Below are positions 1 through 6,069 of a stretch of 6,069 nt of DNA, piece by piece (the first letter of the stretch is position 1; each line of letters opens with the position of its first letter). The DNA comes from an uncultured Flammeovirgaceae bacterium. Its GTDB lineage: Bacteria; Bacteroidota; Bacteroidia; Cytophagales; Cyclobacteriaceae. A model generated the notes under the pieces. The model did not search any database. It was not told the DNA's origin and was given only the letters and a program-made list of their open reading frames with translations. The stretch covers positions 1 to 6,069 of the forward strand of contig CAMLLI010000297.1 in the NCBI GenBank assembly GCA_946480685.1, written 5' to 3'. Made by a program: the position numbers and the translations under genes.

Positions 1-740
1 CTGGTGATAACGATATTACGAATATCTTCTTCGTTACGAATGGCTCCTATACCGCGTATCGCTAATCCTTGTCCGCCACGTTCAATGATGTTACCACCGG
101 TGTTCCGGTTGTTTTCCTGTATAGCGTTCAATACCTGCGGCAGTGTAAGATCATACTTGCGCAGTTTTTCAGGAGCTGTAAAAACGTGAAACTCTTTTAC
201 CGGTCCTCCGAACGTTACTACGTCAGCTATACCCGGCACTTGCAACAGCGATGGCACAATAACCCAGTCTTGCAGGTCGCGAAGTTGTGTTGGCGTAATA
301 TCAGCAGGCGCTTCCAATACATAGCGGTATATTTCACCTACGGCTGTTGTTAGCGGACCGATCTCCGGAGTAACACCATCGGGTAAATCTGCACTCGCCA
401 ATCGCTCGATTACCTGCTGACGCGCGAAGTAATCATCGGTACCATCCTGAAATGAAAGTTGTATCTGTGCCAGGCCGAATACCGTACGCGATCTGCGCGC
501 GATTACTTTCGGCACGTTGTTGAGTGATCGCTCAATCGGTATCGTTACCTGCTGCTCTACTTCTTCGGCAGCACGTCCCGGATATTTAGCGATGATGATA
601 ACGTTGGTATCCGCTATATCCGGATACGCTTCTATTTTCAATAACTTGAAACATACCAGTCCCACCACCATCAGCACCAGAGATGCAATGATAATGGCGA
701 CACGATTGGTAAGCGATATGATCAGTAACCTGCGGATCAT
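1..740 (-). CDS. CusA/CzcA-family heavy-metal RND efflux pump, N-terminal part (cut by window edge)
   Basis: This is the inner-membrane, proton-driven pump subunit of a tripartite metal efflux system. Only 246 codons plus two bases are in the window; the family is normally about 1030-1050 residues, so roughly three quarters lie beyond position 1. The frame stays open to the edge. Visible features are a first transmembrane helix at about residues 12-36, then the family pattern AYPDIADTNV (38-47), YPGRAAEEVEQQVTIPIE (53-70), RSRTVFGL (83-90), FARQQVIERL (105-114), GEIYRYVLE (135-143), LQDWVIVP (156-163), VPGIADVVTFGG (168-179) and NNRNTGGNIIERGG (210-223). These belong to the porter subdomains and match CusA/CzcA rather than AcrB-type drug pumps. 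The start ATG lies two bases after the DUF190 stop, which suggests translational coupling. The metal-binding region is outside the window, so Cu/Ag versus Zn/Co/Cd cannot be decided. Confidence 0.93.
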   Translation of the reverse strand, partial: MIRRLLIISLTNRVAIIIASLVLMVVGLVCFKLLKIEAYPDIADTNVIIIAKYPGRAAEEVEQQVTIPIERSLNNVPKVIARRSRTVFGLAQIQLSFQDGTDDYFARQQVIERLASADLPDGVTPEIGPLTTAVGEIYRYVLEAPADITPTQLRDLQDWVIVPSLLQVPGIADVVTFGGPVKEFHVFTAPEKLRKYDLTLPQVLNAIQENNRNTGGNIIERGGQGLAIRGIGAIRNEEDIRNIVIT

Positions 741-742
741 GT

Positions 743-1042
743 TTATAGCATTTCGATTTTCTGAATAATTATTAATCCTCCCTTCAGGTATTCGCGCAGC
801 TTCCTGACTACACTGCGCACTTTCTGTTCTTCATCAATGAAGGAGATGAGTACCGGAGGTTCGTCAAACGAGAAGAGTTCATTCGGTCGTTTGATACGAT
901 GATGTTTTCCAAAGCCGGCATAGGCAGTGAATGATGTAGCTCCGGCAATGTCGTGTTCCAGTAAGAACTTCATCACAAAATCGTGCAGCGATTGTTCACC
1001 ATGAATGCGCTCGAGGTCGATATATATTTCTGCTTTTACCAT
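743..1042 (-). CDS. DUF190 family protein (PII-like fold) in metal efflux operon
   Basis: This is a 99-residue soluble protein with no signal peptide, so it should be cytoplasmic. It matches the DUF190 pattern: an N-terminal strand with VKAEIYIDLERIHG (2-15), helix QSLHDFVMKFLLEHD (17-31), the hallmark IAGATSFTAYAGFG (32-45), two adjacent histidines (47-48), FSFDEPPVLISFIDEEQKV (57-75), and the closing KGGLIIIQKIEML (87-99). DUF190 is placed in the GlnB/PII-like superfamily of small ferredoxin-like trimers; that is family knowledge, not seen here. It sits between the adaptor and pump genes, 11 bases after the first and 2 before the second, so it should be made together with the pump. A sensory or regulatory role for the pump is an inference. 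The biochemical function is unknown. Confidence 0.9.
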   Translation of the reverse strand: MVKAEIYIDLERIHGEQSLHDFVMKFLLEHDIAGATSFTAYAGFGKHHRIKRPNELFSFDEPPVLISFIDEEQKVRSVVRKLREYLKGGLIIIQKIEML

Positions 1043-1053
1043 ATATAGCGGGT

Positions 1054-2016
1054 TTAATATCCGAACGACAAACCTTTTAACTGCATAGCACCTTTTACAA
1101 CCACCTTGTCCTGTTCGTGCAAACCGTGCAATACAACAACTTTATCATCAAGCTGCTGACCGATCAACACTTCTCTGCGTTCAAATTGATTCGGCCCTGT
1201 CTCCACGAACATATAGTCTTTACCCTGTACGTTTACCAGTGCACTTACCGGTACGGATAGTGTGTTACTCTTTTGCAGATCGAACAATACATTGGCAAAC
1301 ATGCCCACTTCGAACTGATTGGATGCATTCGGCATTACCACGCGTACTTTTACCATGCGGGTGATGTTATCTACTTCTGCTCCTATACCATTTACAACTG
1401 CGTTGTATTGCTTGTCGCCAAAGGCTGTGAATGTAACCACGCAGGGAGTGCCGGGTTTTACCTGTGCGATCTGATTTTCCGGAACCTCACAAATCAACCA
1501 TACTTCCTTATTGCGCGGCTCTTTCAAACGTGTCGGATCGAGACCTGCTAATTTTAGTTTAGCCTCTTGTTCTGTGATAGCAGCTTCTTCGTTGGCGAGT
1601 TGTGTCTCTGCATCCAATACTTCTTTACCCGTAGCAGCGCCATGTTGCTCGAGATCTTTTACGCGATTGAGATTTACCTGCAGGGTATGAATGTTGATGA
1701 TGTGCTGAAGAAACTGTGAATACGTTGCGTTCAGGTCTGCATTATCAAACAACACCGTGTTGCGTCCGCCTCGTTCAGAAGACTGAACGATAGATACAGC
1801 GATCGATGCAGGTGCAGCATACTGTGCCGATATATTTTCTTTTTTAACAACATCCGTTGAAAAGAACGAAAGCGTTTTATGATCACTGGTAAAAATGATT
1901 TTCTTTCCCTGCTCTTCAACCCGCGGAGGCTGTACGGCTTTAGGTGCTTCCGATGCTGTTTGTTTCTGACATGCCCAGGCGGTCAGACAAAACACGATAA
2001 CAATATATTTGTTCAT
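1054..2016 (-). CDS. Periplasmic adaptor (HlyD/CusB-like membrane fusion protein), short form
   Basis: This adaptor subunit links the CusA-like pump to the outer-membrane channel. At 320 residues it is shorter than CusB-type proteins, which are near 400. The N terminus is hydrophobic and ends in LTAWAC (11-16), so Cys16 is a likely lipidation site, though the box is not canonical. An alpha-helical hairpin spans about 95-157 with turn HGAATGKEVLDAETQLANEE (125-144). A beta-barrel domain covers about 170-247 (VWLICEVPENQIAQVKPG, 172-189; TRMVKVRVV, 219-227; FEVGMFANVLF, 235-245). A membrane-proximal domain covers 250-315 and ends in VVVKGAMQLKGLSFGY. The hairpin runs almost directly into the barrel, so the second lipoyl half looks missing or minimal. 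The gene starts 8 bases after the channel gene stop. Confidence 0.92.
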   Translation of the reverse strand: MNKYIVIVFCLTAWACQKQTASEAPKAVQPPRVEEQGKKIIFTSDHKTLSFFSTDVVKKENISAQYAAPASIAVSIVQSSERGGRNTVLFDNADLNATYSQFLQHIINIHTLQVNLNRVKDLEQHGAATGKEVLDAETQLANEEAAITEQEAKLKLAGLDPTRLKEPRNKEVWLICEVPENQIAQVKPGTPCVVTFTAFGDKQYNAVVNGIGAEVDNITRMVKVRVVMPNASNQFEVGMFANVLFDLQKSNTLSVPVSALVNVQGKDYMFVETGPNQFERREVLIGQQLDDKVVVLHGLHEQDKVVVKGAMQLKGLSFGY

Positions 2017-2024
2017 GATAAAAA

Positions 2025-3272
2025 TTATTCAGCCATTTGATTAATAATACCTGTCGCGAAGAGAAGCTGGATATAGCTTCGTCTGAATTCCTCCATGGTG
2101 TGATAGTAACGTTGTTGTGTATCCAGCCATGAGCGTTGTGCTTCCAGCAAGTCGATAATTGAAGTGCCGCCTTTTACATACGAGTATCGCACACTGCTTA
2201 AAATGTTATCAGCTTCTGCTAAATTTCGCTGATAGTCTTCCAGGTTCTGGCGCTGCGTTACATAACTTCTGTACGCGGTTGTAATTTCAGTTTCCGCCTG
2301 GCGCTCGGAAGCCCACAGGTTTTGTTCCGATTGATATTTTAATACCTGCGCTTTTTCACGCTGTCCCTGATTACGATTGAAGAGAGGTATAGATACGGTG
2401 CCATAGAAACCAACGTAAGGCACCCGGTTCTGCGGGTTGTACATGCCACCTACTTCTGGCTGCGGATATGCCAACGACCGTTGTAATTTTATATTCGAGT
2501 TATTAACATCTATAGCACTCTTGGCTAACAGTACATCACTGCGTTCGTGCGTTCCTAATTCCACGAGGCTATCACCGGCTGTAAGTATCGCATTAAATGT
2601 ATTGTCAGAGAAATCAATATTTATACTATCCGCTACCCCCGTCATATAGCGCAGGTTTTGCAACTCATTTATATAGTGCTGGCGTGCGGCAACTATATCG
2701 CGCTGATACTGTTGTTGTAGTAATTGCGTGCGTTGCAGATCGGTATTGGTAATTACTTTGTTCTTTAACCGGTATGCATTGATCTGCACCAGGCTGTCAA
2801 TATTCATCTTACCCTTCTCGAGTATATCCAGTTCTATTTTCGCAGACCATGCATCGAGCCATGTGCTGGCAACAGTATAATATATACCTCTTGCATTTTC
2901 GCGGTAGCCCAGTTTTGACTGCGTATGCATTTTATTGGCAAGGTCAATTTTATTACCACGCTGTCCTGCTACCTGCAGCGGCTTGGTTACCTGCCACCAC
3001 CACTGGTTGTTTGCAGTGTTTGTCCAGCGTGTACCATCGGCAAAATATTTTTTATTGGTTAACTGCAGAACCTGCATGTTAAAGATTGGGTCAGGACGAA
3101 TCTGTGCTGTCTTGATATCTGCTTCAGCTGCATTGATGTTGTACGCTGCTACTTTAAGATCAGGATTATTTTCTCTGGCGAGCTGGAGCGATTCATGAAG
3201 TGTAAGAAGTTTCTGAGCATACAACTGCTGCAGGGATAGGATGCAAAGCAGTATGATAAAGATGCGTTTCAT
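2025..3272 (-). CDS. TolC/CusC-like outer membrane efflux protein
   Basis: This is the outer-membrane channel of the tripartite system and the first gene of the operon. It has 415 residues, a normal length for the OEP family. A signal peptide covers residues 1-20 (MKRIFIILLCILSLQQLYAQ), with no lipobox cysteine at the cleavage point, unlike E. coli CusC. Two OEP repeats follow: LTLHESLQLARENNPDLKVA (23-42) opens the first, and ERSDVLLAKSAIDVNNSNIK (243-262) opens the second. VSIPLFNRNQGQREKA (293-308) and YVKGGTSIIDLLEAQRSWLD (365-384) are strong family signatures. Long Gln-rich helices lie between them. A tryptophan cluster (91-93) precedes the first-repeat strand QVTKPLQVAGQRGNK. No Shine-Dalgarno is visible; the leader is A-rich (AAAAACACAACT before ATG). 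Confidence 0.95.
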   Translation of the reverse strand: MKRIFIILLCILSLQQLYAQKLLTLHESLQLARENNPDLKVAAYNINAAEADIKTAQIRPDPIFNMQVLQLTNKKYFADGTRWTNTANNQWWWQVTKPLQVAGQRGNKIDLANKMHTQSKLGYRENARGIYYTVASTWLDAWSAKIELDILEKGKMNIDSLVQINAYRLKNKVITNTDLQRTQLLQQQYQRDIVAARQHYINELQNLRYMTGVADSINIDFSDNTFNAILTAGDSLVELGTHERSDVLLAKSAIDVNNSNIKLQRSLAYPQPEVGGMYNPQNRVPYVGFYGTVSIPLFNRNQGQREKAQVLKYQSEQNLWASERQAETEITTAYRSYVTQRQNLEDYQRNLAEADNILSSVRYSYVKGGTSIIDLLEAQRSWLDTQQRYYHTMEEFRRSYIQLLFATGIINQMAE

Positions 3273-3486
3273 AGTTGTGTTTTTAGAGGCTGCTGGCTTT
3301 ATCCTGTTCAGCGATGGAAAAACATGCAGGGCTTATGTTGTTGGTTTACAATTCCGGTTGTTAGATGCAGTTTCTGTAGCAGGTCACAAGCCCGCTTCAA
3401 AGTTTTGAGAAAGAAAAAACCGCAGAGAGAATCGATCCGGTGAACAATGTCCACCGGAATCGATGTAGTATAAATTTCAGTAACGC
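3273..3486. other. Intergenic region between the repeat protein gene and the efflux operon
   Basis: These 214 bases contain no gene that I can support. The left part must hold the leader and probably the promoter of the minus-strand efflux operon, but I found no convincing match on the minus strand to the Bacteroidota -7 element TAnnTTTG with a -33 TTG. The right part holds the hairpin described separately. An open frame crosses this region on the minus strand, but it reads into the end of the neighbouring gene in another frame and has no recognisable composition. Confidence 0.6.
3412..3464 (-). terminator. Putative intrinsic terminator of the 443-residue protein gene
   Basis: The arms ATCGATCCGGTG (3431-3442) and CACCGG plus ATCGAT (3452-3457, 3459-3464) form a 12-pair stem with one bulged base at 3458 and a 9-base loop. 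It begins 22 bases after the stop codon of the minus-strand gene. On that strand a run of six T residues (3414-3419) follows the stem after about 11 bases. The T tract is further from the stem than usual, so termination is likely but not certain; an operator or processing hairpin is possible. Confidence 0.5.
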
Positions 3487-4818
3487 TTAGCGATGAAAAT
3501 GTCCGCCACCACCATGCGACCATCCCATGCTATGGAATGACTCAGCGTGAAAGTGATTGAAGCCCGCACTGTTAAAATGTTGCACCGGCATACTGTTGTA
3601 GTGTGGTGCTGTATGTGTTATACCAGGATTCACTGTCTCACGCGAACGTGTAACCGGTGCAACGGTTCTGCCTGCCGTAATGCGATTGCCGGGATTGACA
3701 AATTGAGTACTGCGCATGGGCGGATTGTGCATCATGTTTGTAAAGTGCCGGTTGGCTACATGATTAAACCCGCGGTATACATTGATGTTTGTTACACGCG
3801 TGTTATGTATAGCATAGTAATTATGATAGTTGTGATATAGCGCAGGGTAATGCGTATACCCTATACCAAAGAACCAGTTTGCATACAAATGAGAAGGCAA
3901 TCCACACACAATCATATTACCGGAAGGTCCATAGTAAAAACCGGTATGAAAATATAGCGGCTGCGGATACCAGATTGGTGACGCATACCAGTATGGATAA
4001 CCGAACCAGTATGGATAGGGTGTGTTGTCGTAATAATTATTAACTACGTATGTCGGGTTATCCGGCTGATTATACTGGGCGGCAAATTCATCGGCAGCTT
4101 TCTTCATTTCCTCCTGCAGCTTCGGATCATTCTCAACCTGCGTTTTATAGGCCGCGAGATCTTTATCGTTTTCCTGTTGCAATTGATTATGCAATGAATC
4201 CAGATGTTGCTTTACACCGGTCGGGTCAGTCTGATACGCTTCGCCCAGTCCTACCGTTACATCAATGTTATCGGTGAGCAAGGTCATGATATCCGGCATG
4301 GCAACGATCTTTTGAAAATCATCCTGAACATTGGCAGGATACTTCGCTATAATTTTCTGCATCGACTTCTGCGATGACTGATAGAGATCATTCATCTTTA
4401 CTATATCGCTATAGTGTGTGCGATACGCTGTCATGATATCTTTTTGTTCCGCTTCCGGATATGACTTCGTTAATGCTTCCGCCTGTGGCGATGCCGGACC
4501 TACCGCTGCCAGCTTACTAAGCAACTCCGGATAACGACCTGCCTGGTATAGCGCCTGCTGATCTTCGCGCGGATATCCTGACACCAGGTCCTGAAACGAC
4601 TGACTTGTGCGTCCCTGCAGACGTTCCAGTTTCACCAATGCCTGCGGATACTGCGATGCTTCCAATATAGCGGTGCGTACATCGGCCGGGTAGGGCGCTA
4701 TAGCAGCAGCAATCTCATGGTCTTCGTGCGCCAGGCTGTCAACATAGGCCTGACCTCTGGCAATACAGCTAAGTGTTAATGCCATCAGGGACAAAATAAA
4801 AAATTTCAACGCTTTCAT
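3487..4818 (-). CDS. Exported repeat protein with Tyr-rich and His/Gly-rich C-terminal half (DUF3300-like)
   Basis: This is a 443-residue secreted protein of unknown function. Residues 1-24 form a signal peptide; Cys18 follows a poor lipobox (TLSC), so lipidation is uncertain. Residues 41-196 contain four repeats of 38-40 residues, each opening with a YP pair (43, 82, 120, 160), with helical spacing and usually a second Pro about 15 residues later. Residues 200-250 are a charged, probably coiled helix. Residues 257-335 hold 19 tyrosines and many Trp, Pro and Phe. Residues 310-443 hold 17 histidines and end in SHGGGGHFHR. The APYPADVRTAILEASQYP start and the Gly/His end resemble DUF3300 proteins, but this is from memory of the pattern. 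The gene is divergent from the PepSY-like gene and sits upstream of the efflux operon in the same direction, separated from it by a probable terminator. Cell-surface, envelope-stress or metal-binding roles are guesses. Confidence 0.85.
   Translation of the reverse strand: MKALKFFILSLMALTLSCIARGQAYVDSLAHEDHEIAAAIAPYPADVRTAILEASQYPQALVKLERLQGRTSQSFQDLVSGYPREDQQALYQAGRYPELLSKLAAVGPASPQAEALTKSYPEAEQKDIMTAYRTHYSDIVKMNDLYQSSQKSMQKIIAKYPANVQDDFQKIVAMPDIMTLLTDNIDVTVGLGEAYQTDPTGVKQHLDSLHNQLQQENDKDLAAYKTQVENDPKLQEEMKKAADEFAAQYNQPDNPTYVVNNYYDNTPYPYWFGYPYWYASPIWYPQPLYFHTGFYYGPSGNMIVCGLPSHLYANWFFGIGYTHYPALYHNYHNYYAIHNTRVTNINVYRGFNHVANRHFTNMMHNPPMRSTQFVNPGNRITAGRTVAPVTRSRETVNPGITHTAPHYNSMPVQHFNSAGFNHFHAESFHSMGWSHGGGGHFHR
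4231..4698 (-). repeat. Four tandem protein repeats of about 39 residues
   Basis: Within the 443-residue protein, residues 41-196 read as four units beginning APYPADVRTAI, SGYPREDQQAL, KSYPEAEQKDI and AKYPANVQDDF. The YP pairs are at 43-44, 82-83, 120-121 and 160-161, giving periods of 39, 38 and 40. In units 1, 2 and 4 a second proline (58, 97, 175) follows 14 residues after the first one; unit 3 has Tyr136-Ser137 there with a two-residue shift. Each unit continues with a leucine-rich helix. Repeats are divergent at the DNA level, so the duplication is old. Confidence 0.75.
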
Positions 4819-4848
4819 AGATGTATATATTTAGAGCCACTGGCTATG

Positions 4849-4880
4849 GATGCCCTCCGAAAGTATACTTCACCGGCATC
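4849..4880. promoter_or_regulatory. Nested inverted repeat in divergent intergenic region (possible operator)
   Basis: A perfect 10-base palindrome AAGTATACTT (4861-4870) is flanked by the outer arms GATGCC (4849-4854) and GGCATC (4875-4880). The spacers are 6 and 4 bases. The site lies 30 bases upstream of the minus-strand gene start at 4818 and about 120 bases before the plus-strand start at 4998. No T run follows on either side, so it does not look like a terminator. Binding by a dimeric regulator is an inference. Confidence 0.35.
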
Positions 4881-4918
4881 TTTAGCCTTGTACACTTGAG
4901 ATGCCCGATCGGCAAAAT

Positions 4919-4952
4919 GTCACGCGAAAAAAAACTTGTAAACGTTCGTGAC
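4919..4952. promoter_or_regulatory. Inverted repeat GTCACG...CGTGAC upstream of PepSY-like gene
   Basis: Six-base arms GTCACG (4919-4924) and CGTGAC (4947-4952) enclose 22 bases that include a run of eight A residues. The right arm ends 45 bases before the ATG at 4998, where a promoter would be expected. Short arms can arise by chance, so this is a weak call. No clear Bacteroidota promoter element was found in the region. Confidence 0.25.
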
Positions 4953-4997
4953 TTTCTTTCCACGCCATAATCAAAAGGTCAAACAAAGCGATACAGC

Positions 4998-5531
4998 ATG
5001 AGAAAGATAATCCCAACGGTAGTGCTGTCGATGGCAGTGATAGCGGGTGCTTCGGCACAGAGTGCTGCCGTCAGGATCAAAGCAGCAGAAGCTGAAATTC
5101 CGGTAAATGTGATTGAATCTTTCAAACGGGATTTCAAAGGAAGTGAAGGCGAAGAGTGGGCTATATTACCCGCTAAACTGGTTGGCGAAGAATATATCGT
5201 TACCGGGTATAATGACCTGAACGGAGAAAAGCCAAGCTACTATAGTGTAAAGATAAAGGGCTCGAACGTTCACCGCGAAGCACTATACGATACCAACGGG
5301 AAACTTCTTCGCATGAAGGAAGTAATAAAAGATACAGCGCTTCCGCTTGAAGTACGGAAGGCCATTATACGTGACAACCCCGGGTATGCTATCGTTAAAG
5401 ATAACGAGATCATCAAAGAGGGTAAATCGAATGTAACGTTCTATCGGGTTATTATCCGGAAGGGGAATCAGAAAAAACTGATCACCACCGACCCGCACGG
5501 AACACATCTGAAAGAGAAAAAGATAGTCTAG
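4998..5531 (+). CDS. Secreted PepSY-like (BLIP-like) protein
   Basis: This is a 177-residue exported protein of the PepSY-like / putative beta-lactamase-inhibitor-like family common in Bacteroidota; the actual role is not known. A signal peptide covers residues 1-20 or 1-21 (MRKIIPTVVLSMAVIAGASAQ). Two copies of the fold are visible: copy one about 34-111 (IPVNVIESFKRDF, LPAKLVGEEY, SYYSVKIKG, ALYDTNGKLLRMKEVIK) and copy two about 115-176 (LPLEVRKAIIRDNPGYAI, TFYRVIIRKG, LITTDPHGTHLKEKK). No catalytic residues or metal ligands are apparent. It is divergent from the repeat protein gene. The start was chosen because the signal peptide begins right there; its leader is A-rich without a Shine-Dalgarno. 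A strong terminator follows, so it is probably transcribed alone. Confidence 0.85.
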   Translation: MRKIIPTVVLSMAVIAGASAQSAAVRIKAAEAEIPVNVIESFKRDFKGSEGEEWAILPAKLVGEEYIVTGYNDLNGEKPSYYSVKIKGSNVHREALYDTNGKLLRMKEVIKDTALPLEVRKAIIRDNPGYAIVKDNEIIKEGKSNVTFYRVIIRKGNQKKLITTDPHGTHLKEKKIV

Positions 5532-5554
5532 TCTTTTCATAGGGGGTTTAGGTT

Positions 5555-5588
5555 AAGAAAAGTCGCGCAGGCGGTGCGACTTTTCTTT
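5555..5588 (+). terminator. Rho-independent terminator after the PepSY-like gene
   Basis: The arms AAGAAAAGTCGC (5555-5566) and GCGACTTTTCTT (5576-5587) pair perfectly over 12 bases around a 9-base loop. The T-rich right arm supplies the usual U tract on the plus strand, and the A-rich left arm could also let it act on the other strand. It begins 23 bases after the stop codon at 5531. Confidence 0.85.
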
Positions 5589-5724
5589 CAATTACACCGC
5601 CATCGTTATATATACATTCCTAAAAAGAACATCCATACGAAAATATATACTACTCCATTTTAGTCTTTCAAAAAAGTCAAGATGAGAGACAACCCTGTAT
5701 CACACTTTAAAATTTAAAATTCGT

Positions 5725-6069
5725 ATGAAAACAACATTTGCATTCATGCTCTGCCTCTGCCTGACCGTAGGCGCATGGGCACAATCCACCGAGACCGTTA
5801 CCATTACACCTGTAAAAAAAGGCGAAGAACCTCAAGCTGTAATGGATGCTATTCGTAATGACTTTCCGCAGGCTATTGTTACGGAGCTGGGCTTTCTGCC
5901 CACTGTACTGTATGGTGAACAATGGAACGTGCGCACCGATGGCGCAGTAGCCAAGAATGCGGACACACAATACTACCAGGTAAATATCCGCGAAGGCCAG
6001 GACAGCTACAAAGCCTTGTACGACAAAGCCGGCAACCTGCACTACTCCAAGCGAATTATTAAACATGCC
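5725..6069 (+). CDS. Secreted PepSY-like protein, paralogue of the upstream gene (3' end outside window)
   Basis: The open frame runs 115 codons to the window edge with no stop. A signal peptide covers residues 1-20 (MKTTFAFMLCLCLTVGAWAQ). The mature part aligns with the upstream gene without large gaps: VMDAIRNDF (39-47) with VIESFKRDF, LPTVLYGEQW (58-67) with LPAKLVGEEY, QYYQVNI (82-88) with SYYSVKI, KALYDKAGNL (96-105) with EALYDTNGKL, and IIK (111-113) with VIK. It is thus a diverged tandem duplicate, and a second repeat copy is expected beyond the edge. The leader is very AT-rich (TTTAAAATTTAAAATTCGT before ATG) and no Shine-Dalgarno is seen. The terminator at 5555-5588 implies its own promoter in 5589-5724, but none can be assigned with confidence. 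The function is unknown. Confidence 0.82.
   Translation, partial: MKTTFAFMLCLCLTVGAWAQSTETVTITPVKKGEEPQAVMDAIRNDFPQAIVTELGFLPTVLYGEQWNVRTDGAVAKNADTQYYQVNIREGQDSYKALYDKAGNLHYSKRIIKHA

Noticed and set aside
1..768. Plus-strand open frames at 4-189, 69-353 and 517-768
   Set aside because: All lie antisense to the partial CusA-like gene, whose minus-strand frame is open throughout and matches family motifs.
3308..3523. 71-codon minus-strand open frame across the intergenic region
   Set aside because: It overlaps the end of the 443-residue gene in another frame, covers the hairpin, and has no signal, domain or plausible leader.
3547..3840. 97-codon plus-strand frame rich in Cys and His
   Set aside because: The composition comes from the reverse strand of the His/Tyr-rich tail of the 443-residue gene; no independent support.
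4861..4870. AAGTATACTT as a terminator stem
   Set aside because: The palindrome has no loop and no T tract follows; a regulatory site is the better reading.
5589..5724. Promoter of the second PepSY-like gene
   Set aside because: A promoter is expected here, but no segment matches the TAnnTTTG element with a properly spaced -33 TTG, so no site was called.
5707..6066. 119-codon minus-strand open frame opposite the second PepSY-like gene
   Set aside because: The plus-strand frame has a clean signal peptide and aligns with the upstream paralogue, so the minus-strand frame is an antisense shadow.

Overview
The window looks like a chromosomal segment from a Bacteroidota member, possibly a Chitinophagaceae-like or related lineage. 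The evidence is signal peptides that often end in -AQ, AT-rich leaders without Shine-Dalgarno sequences before most starts, PepSY-like small secreted proteins, and CusABC-type proteins of the form usual in this phylum. The genus cannot be set from the sequence alone.

Positions 1-3272, all on the minus strand, hold a tightly packed four-gene operon for a heavy-metal-type RND tripartite efflux system. In transcription order it encodes an outer-membrane TolC/CusC-like channel (3272-2025), a short HlyD/CusB-like periplasmic adaptor that is probably a lipoprotein (2016-1054), a small DUF190 protein of the PII-like fold (1042-743), and the N-terminal third of a CusA/CzcA inner-membrane pump (740 to beyond the left edge). 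Gaps between genes are 8, 11 and 2 bases, so transcription is almost certainly polycistronic. The pump, adaptor and channel would span the envelope and expel metal cations; the DUF190 protein is a candidate modulator or sensor. The exported metal cannot be read from this part.

Positions 3273-3486 are non-coding. They hold a strong hairpin that probably ends the upstream gene, and presumably the efflux operon promoter. Positions 3487-4818 (minus) encode a 443-residue exported protein with four tandem repeats of about 39 residues, a charged linker, a Tyr/Trp-rich segment and a His/Gly-rich tail. It recalls DUF3300-type proteins, but its function is unknown.

Positions 4819-4997 form a divergent intergenic region with two inverted repeats that could be operators. 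To the right, on the plus strand, lie two paralogous secreted PepSY-like (BLIP-like) proteins. The first is complete (4998-5531) and followed by a clear intrinsic terminator; the second (5725 to beyond the right edge) is cut by the window. I see no RNA gene, mobile element or CRISPR array.
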